The notes beneath the pieces are model-generated. The model had not been told where the DNA came from and did not search any database. It was given only the letters and a program-made list of their open reading frames with translations. The position numbers and the translations under genes were made by a program. A stretch of DNA of 64,000 nt from Lachnospiraceae bacterium (lineage in GTDB: Bacteria > Bacillota > Clostridia > Lachnospirales > Lachnospiraceae). The first letter of the stretch is position 1; every line of letters begins with the position of its first letter. The stretch covers positions 1-64,000 of the forward strand of contig JAEEJA010000095.1 in NCBI GenBank assembly GCA_016281605.1, in the 5' to 3' direction. This document shows, one piece after another, positions 61,636-64,000 of this stretch.

Positions 61636-62377
61636 TTTTATTTCTCCCATTCCTTGTAGATAAATTTGACATATTGTACATAGCTATACTTGCAGCTATA
61701 GGTAGATTTAGACTGTCTATCCTATCAGAAATATTAATGATAAGAGGTGTTCCTATTTTCAAAAATTCATCCGGAAGACCTGTGGCCTCATTTCCAAAAA
61801 TAAGAGAAAAAACCGGTCCTTTTTTCTTTACATCATAAAGCTCTGTTTTTGCTTGTAACATAAATGGGTAGTAATCTCTGTTATCTCCGAAGGCTTTATC
61901 ATAATCATCAAATGTGTCGAAATACTCAATATTACATGAAAAAACTGCCCCCATGGAAGCACGCACTGCCTTTGGATCGTATATATCTACTCCTGGTCTT
62001 ATGATGGCAATATTACCCATGTTGAATCCAAGAGCACTCCTCATGATAGTGCCAATATTCCCCGCATTTGAAGGGTTATGGAGCACTATGTGGGGCTTTG
62101 TGCTTTCAAGCTGCATATCAAATTTTCTAAATACCCCTATCACAAATACATTTTCCTTTTCGGAAAGAATATTAAAGGGCTTATCACTGAAAATAATTTC
62201 TGTATCGGTAGCCCTGCAAAGTGCTTCAAGCTTTTCGTAGTTTTCATTTTTCTTTATCTGGGAATGAATATAAATGCGCTCAGCATACTGTGGCTTGAAC
62301 TTTAAAAGCTCAAATGTCAAAGTTATACCAAGCGCATAAGATAATTCACTGCCTTTTTTATATTTTTTAAATGGCAT
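61622..62377 (-). CDS. SPOUT-class RNA 2'-O-methyltransferase (TrmH/SpoU family)
   Basis: 251 residues. The three family motifs are present: NPSNAGNIGTIMRSA, FSLIFGNEATGLPDE and DSLNLPIAASIAMYNM. The N-terminal region (about 1-95) resembles the SpoU substrate-binding domain. The RNA target (tRNA or rRNA) is not predictable. It overlaps the VanY-like gene by 14 bp and follows the alarmone synthetase gene by 35 bp in the same direction, so the three may be one operon. Confidence 0.92.
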   Translation of the reverse strand: MPFKKYKKGSELSYALGITLTFELLKFKPQYAERIYIHSQIKKNENYEKLEALCRATDTEIIFSDKPFNILSEKENVFVIGVFRKFDMQLESTKPHIVLHNPSNAGNIGTIMRSALGFNMGNIAIIRPGVDIYDPKAVRASMGAVFSCNIEYFDTFDDYDKAFGDNRDYYPFMLQAKTELYDVKKKGPVFSLIFGNEATGLPDEFLKIGTPLIINISDRIDSLNLPIAASIAMYNMSNLSTRNGRNKNENS

Positions 62378-62412
62378 GCTGATATCCTTTTTAATTATTT
62401 AAATAATATTTT

Positions 62413-63498
62413 TTACTTTATCATACTTTGTGAAGTACGGTACTTCTTCCACTGGGCCTTAATTCTGTCTTCCTCATCCTTAATCTGCTTTGCAGTATCA
62501 AGGTAACTGGTAACATATCTTCTCAATTCTACTTCATCTATTCCGTCAGGATTGAAGATAAACTTTGATCTGCAGACATAGTAAAAGCCAACCGTAGATA
62601 TAAGTTCATCTATCTCCGAATCGGTAAGCAAATCTCTTGCCATCCTAAGTGCATGTGGCCTCTGCTCTTCTATAAAAGCTTTAAGCTCACCAAGAGTATT
62701 GATACCAAGTGCGTCGAACCTCTTAAGGTAGGATTCAGGATTGACATCAAGTATGCGTGCACCAGATATTGAAGCTATTTCATACAAGAAATTCTGCATG
62801 AAGTTACTTCTCTTCATAAATGCCCAAAGAGTTACGCGGTCGATAGTCATATCATCTGCCTTATCCTCTTCGATATTCTTTCGAACCTCGAGTTCGTACT
62901 CAGCTGTAGCTTCTCTTATCCTGGAGAATGACTCGTCTGCAATTTCCAAAAGCCCTGCAACTCTTGAAAACTCACGCCTTATGTCTCTTGGCACCGCAAA
63001 AACCGTTTTATATCCCAGGTCATGCTCAATTTCCGCCCATGCATGCTGAAGCACAGTCCTGATTTGTATCTCAAAGGAAACATCGGTATAGGAATCAGGA
63101 TACTCATCACTCTTCCTCAATTTGCATATAAAGTGTAGGGACAAGTACCCAAAAGTATTGGGGGAGAGCATCCTTCTTTTATCACATGAATTCTCCCAGT
63201 CAATATCAAATATATCCTCGATATAATCTGCAACCACATCCACCTGCTCTGAAAAGTAGCAGATAATACGAAAGCCTATGTTGTCAGTAAACTGCTTAAA
63301 TGTTGAATACTTATCAGCCTTTCTTGCAAGCTTTCCTTCAATTGAGGACCATGTCTTTATGCGGCTTGTAACCTGCATAAGATTTACATCGATACCTCCT
63401 ATTCTCTCTCTAAGCTTTGCATCCACTATGGCTTCGATTTTTTTATAATCAGGGTATATTTCTTTATATTGTTCCTTTAAATATGCAATTCTTTCCAA
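62413..63498 (-). CDS. small alarmone synthetase (RelA/SpoT-domain GTP pyrophosphokinase) with long C-terminal extension
   Basis: About 361 residues. Residues about 40-170 are a full (p)ppGpp synthetase: RIKTWSSIEGK (Arg46, Lys48, Ser52, Lys56), Asp72 in TDNIGFRI, GYLSLH (Tyr118, Ser120, His122) and FEIQIRTVLQHAW (Glu143, Gln145, Arg147). No HD hydrolase domain and no TGS/ACT. About 190 residues follow (helical; WAFMKRSNFMQNFLYEIA, LGELKAFIEEQRPHAL), larger than in RelP/RelQ. The extension may sense a ligand or act as a built-in control. The start is probably TTG at 63498, eight bases after GGAGG. Preceded by an AT-rich terminator-like stem and the DUF4406 gene. Confidence 0.88.
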   Translation of the reverse strand: MERIAYLKEQYKEIYPDYKKIEAIVDAKLRERIGGIDVNLMQVTSRIKTWSSIEGKLARKADKYSTFKQFTDNIGFRIICYFSEQVDVVADYIEDIFDIDWENSCDKRRMLSPNTFGYLSLHFICKLRKSDEYPDSYTDVSFEIQIRTVLQHAWAEIEHDLGYKTVFAVPRDIRREFSRVAGLLEIADESFSRIREATAEYELEVRKNIEEDKADDMTIDRVTLWAFMKRSNFMQNFLYEIASISGARILDVNPESYLKRFDALGINTLGELKAFIEEQRPHALRMARDLLTDSEIDELISTVGFYYVCRSKFIFNPDGIDEVELRRYVTSYLDTAKQIKDEEDRIKAQWKKYRTSQSMIK

Positions 63499-63523
63499 TG
63501 AAAAAACCTCCAAGTTACCTGTT

Positions 63524-63554
63524 AAAAAAATTATAATAATAAATTATTATAATT
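63524..63554 (-). terminator. AT-rich hairpin and T-run between DUF4406 gene and alarmone synthetase
   Basis: AATTATAATAAT and ATTATTATAATT form a perfect 12-bp all-A/T stem with a 2-base loop, followed on the minus strand by seven T. A weak terminator or an attenuator in front of the synthetase. Confidence 0.45.
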
Positions 63555-63571
63555 ATTATTTATATTAAGAA

Positions 63572-63892
63572 TCAGTCCTCTATGATCTTTATTCCGTACT
63601 TTTCAGCGCACTCATGCTCGATATGACACCCTCTTGCGCCTTCCCAACCGGCTGCAAAGTAAACATAATCAGCTTCTGATAAAAGCTGTATGGATCTTCC
63701 GAGATAATTAAGAGATTTATTCTTATAATCACTCTCTGTGAAGTCGTCCATGTAACTGTTCAAAATATTGATGTCACGGCCTTTAAATATAACATTTTCC
63801 AGTTTCTCAATAATAGCCAGTCTCTCGACCATAATCTCATCATCTGACTTATATCTCATCGGCTGAGCTATAAATATCTTAATTTCTGACAT
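63572..63892 (-). CDS. DUF4406-like / nucleoside 2-deoxyribosyltransferase-fold protein
   Basis: 106 residues. Starts KIFIAQPMRYKSDDEIMVER, then SLNYLGRSIQLLSEADYVYFAAGWEGARGCHIEHECAEKYGIKII: the flavodoxin-like fold of DUF4406 and nucleoside deoxyribosyltransferases, with the GWEGARGC..E..CA signature. Such proteins occur in phages, defence islands and nucleotide-salvage contexts. AAGGAG stands eight bases before the ATG at 63892. The frame stays open beyond that to the window edge, so a longer protein cannot be excluded. It lies 74 bp upstream of the alarmone synthetase. Confidence 0.7.
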   Translation of the reverse strand: MSEIKIFIAQPMRYKSDDEIMVERLAIIEKLENVIFKGRDINILNSYMDDFTESDYKNKSLNYLGRSIQLLSEADYVYFAAGWEGARGCHIEHECAEKYGIKIIED

Positions 63893-64000
63893 ATCATCTA
63901 CTCCTTCCAGTCCGTAATTATAAGCATCATCCAAACCTGCACGGCTATACTGCTCATCTGTAACTTCATTCAACCACTCTGTAGATGTGTCCTCTCCCGG

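Noticed and set aside
63893-64000. Longer N-terminus of the DUF4406-like protein
   Set aside because: The frame is open to the window edge, but the domain starts at the ATG at 63892 behind AAGGAG. Kept as an uncertainty.

Overview
The window looks like a chromosomal segment of an AT-rich, low-GC Gram-positive bacterium, most likely a Lachnospiraceae member of the Butyrivibrio/Pseudobutyrivibrio/Roseburia kind. The grounds are: strong GGAGG ribosome sites; an HrcA/CIRCE operator on htpG; a CpsB/C/D-type bacterial tyrosine kinase set; a eukaryote-like (type 2) isoleucyl-tRNA synthetase; a tRNA without encoded CCA; Lys/Ala-rich secreted proteins with Big_2 or BspA-type repeats; and a GH51 arabinofuranosidase. 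The genus is an inference; family level is more secure.

Layout. 1-3.3 kb: the 5' part of gap (GAPDH, running off the left edge) and a divergent two-gene ABC exporter. 3.3-7.0 kb: a secreted subtilisin-like protease, a Big_2-domain partner and a LytTR regulator, with LytTR-like repeats abutting the protease promoter. 7.3-9.6 kb: a sigma-factor-like protein without DNA-binding regions, and abfA. 9.8-13.4 kb: two paralogous secreted proteins. 13.6-20.9 kb: a PMT/ArnT-like membrane glycosyltransferase, ileS, tRNA-Pro(CGG) and CIRCE-controlled htpG. 21.0-25.0 kb: cpsD, cpsC, cpsB and a membrane protein with a long Lys/Asp tract. 25.2-26.5 kb: a Lys/Ala-rich surface protein whose long 5' leader holds a strong-SD 18-codon ORF.

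26.7-46.8 kb is a co-directional surface-polysaccharide locus: acyltransferase, FdtB and FdtA (dTDP-3-amino-3,6-dideoxyhexose synthesis), several GT2 and GT4 glycosyltransferases, a DUF2142 protein, Wzt/Wzm export ABC transporter, polyprenyl-phosphate sugar transferase, an O-antigen ligase/polymerase-like protein and a DUF5711 protein. Upstream in the same direction are recR, ybaB, dnaX and a phosphofructokinase (46.9-50.5 kb). A divergent plus-strand cluster (50.9-57.6 kb) holds a MATE exporter, GT4, YccF, GT2, a Wzx-type flippase and a fucosyltransferase-like protein. 57.7-64 kb carries a GGDEF(degenerate)-EAL-PAS protein, a decayed AAA/DUF234 ATPase, a VanY-like lipoprotein, a SpoU methyltransferase, a catalytically intact small alarmone synthetase with a long C-terminal extension, and a DUF4406-like protein.

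The genes fit a cell-envelope theme. Sugar-nucleotide enzymes and glycosyltransferases build a polymer, Wzt/Wzm or Wzx/Wzy-type machinery exports and links it, the tyrosine kinase/phosphatase set regulates it, and secreted Lys-rich proteins sit on the surface. Most noteworthy: a family of seven short palindromic elements at gene ends, a possible dnaX frameshift site, the LytTR/protease module, the structured leader ORF, and the DNA-binding-less sigma-like protein. No CRISPR array, rRNA or intact transposase gene was seen.
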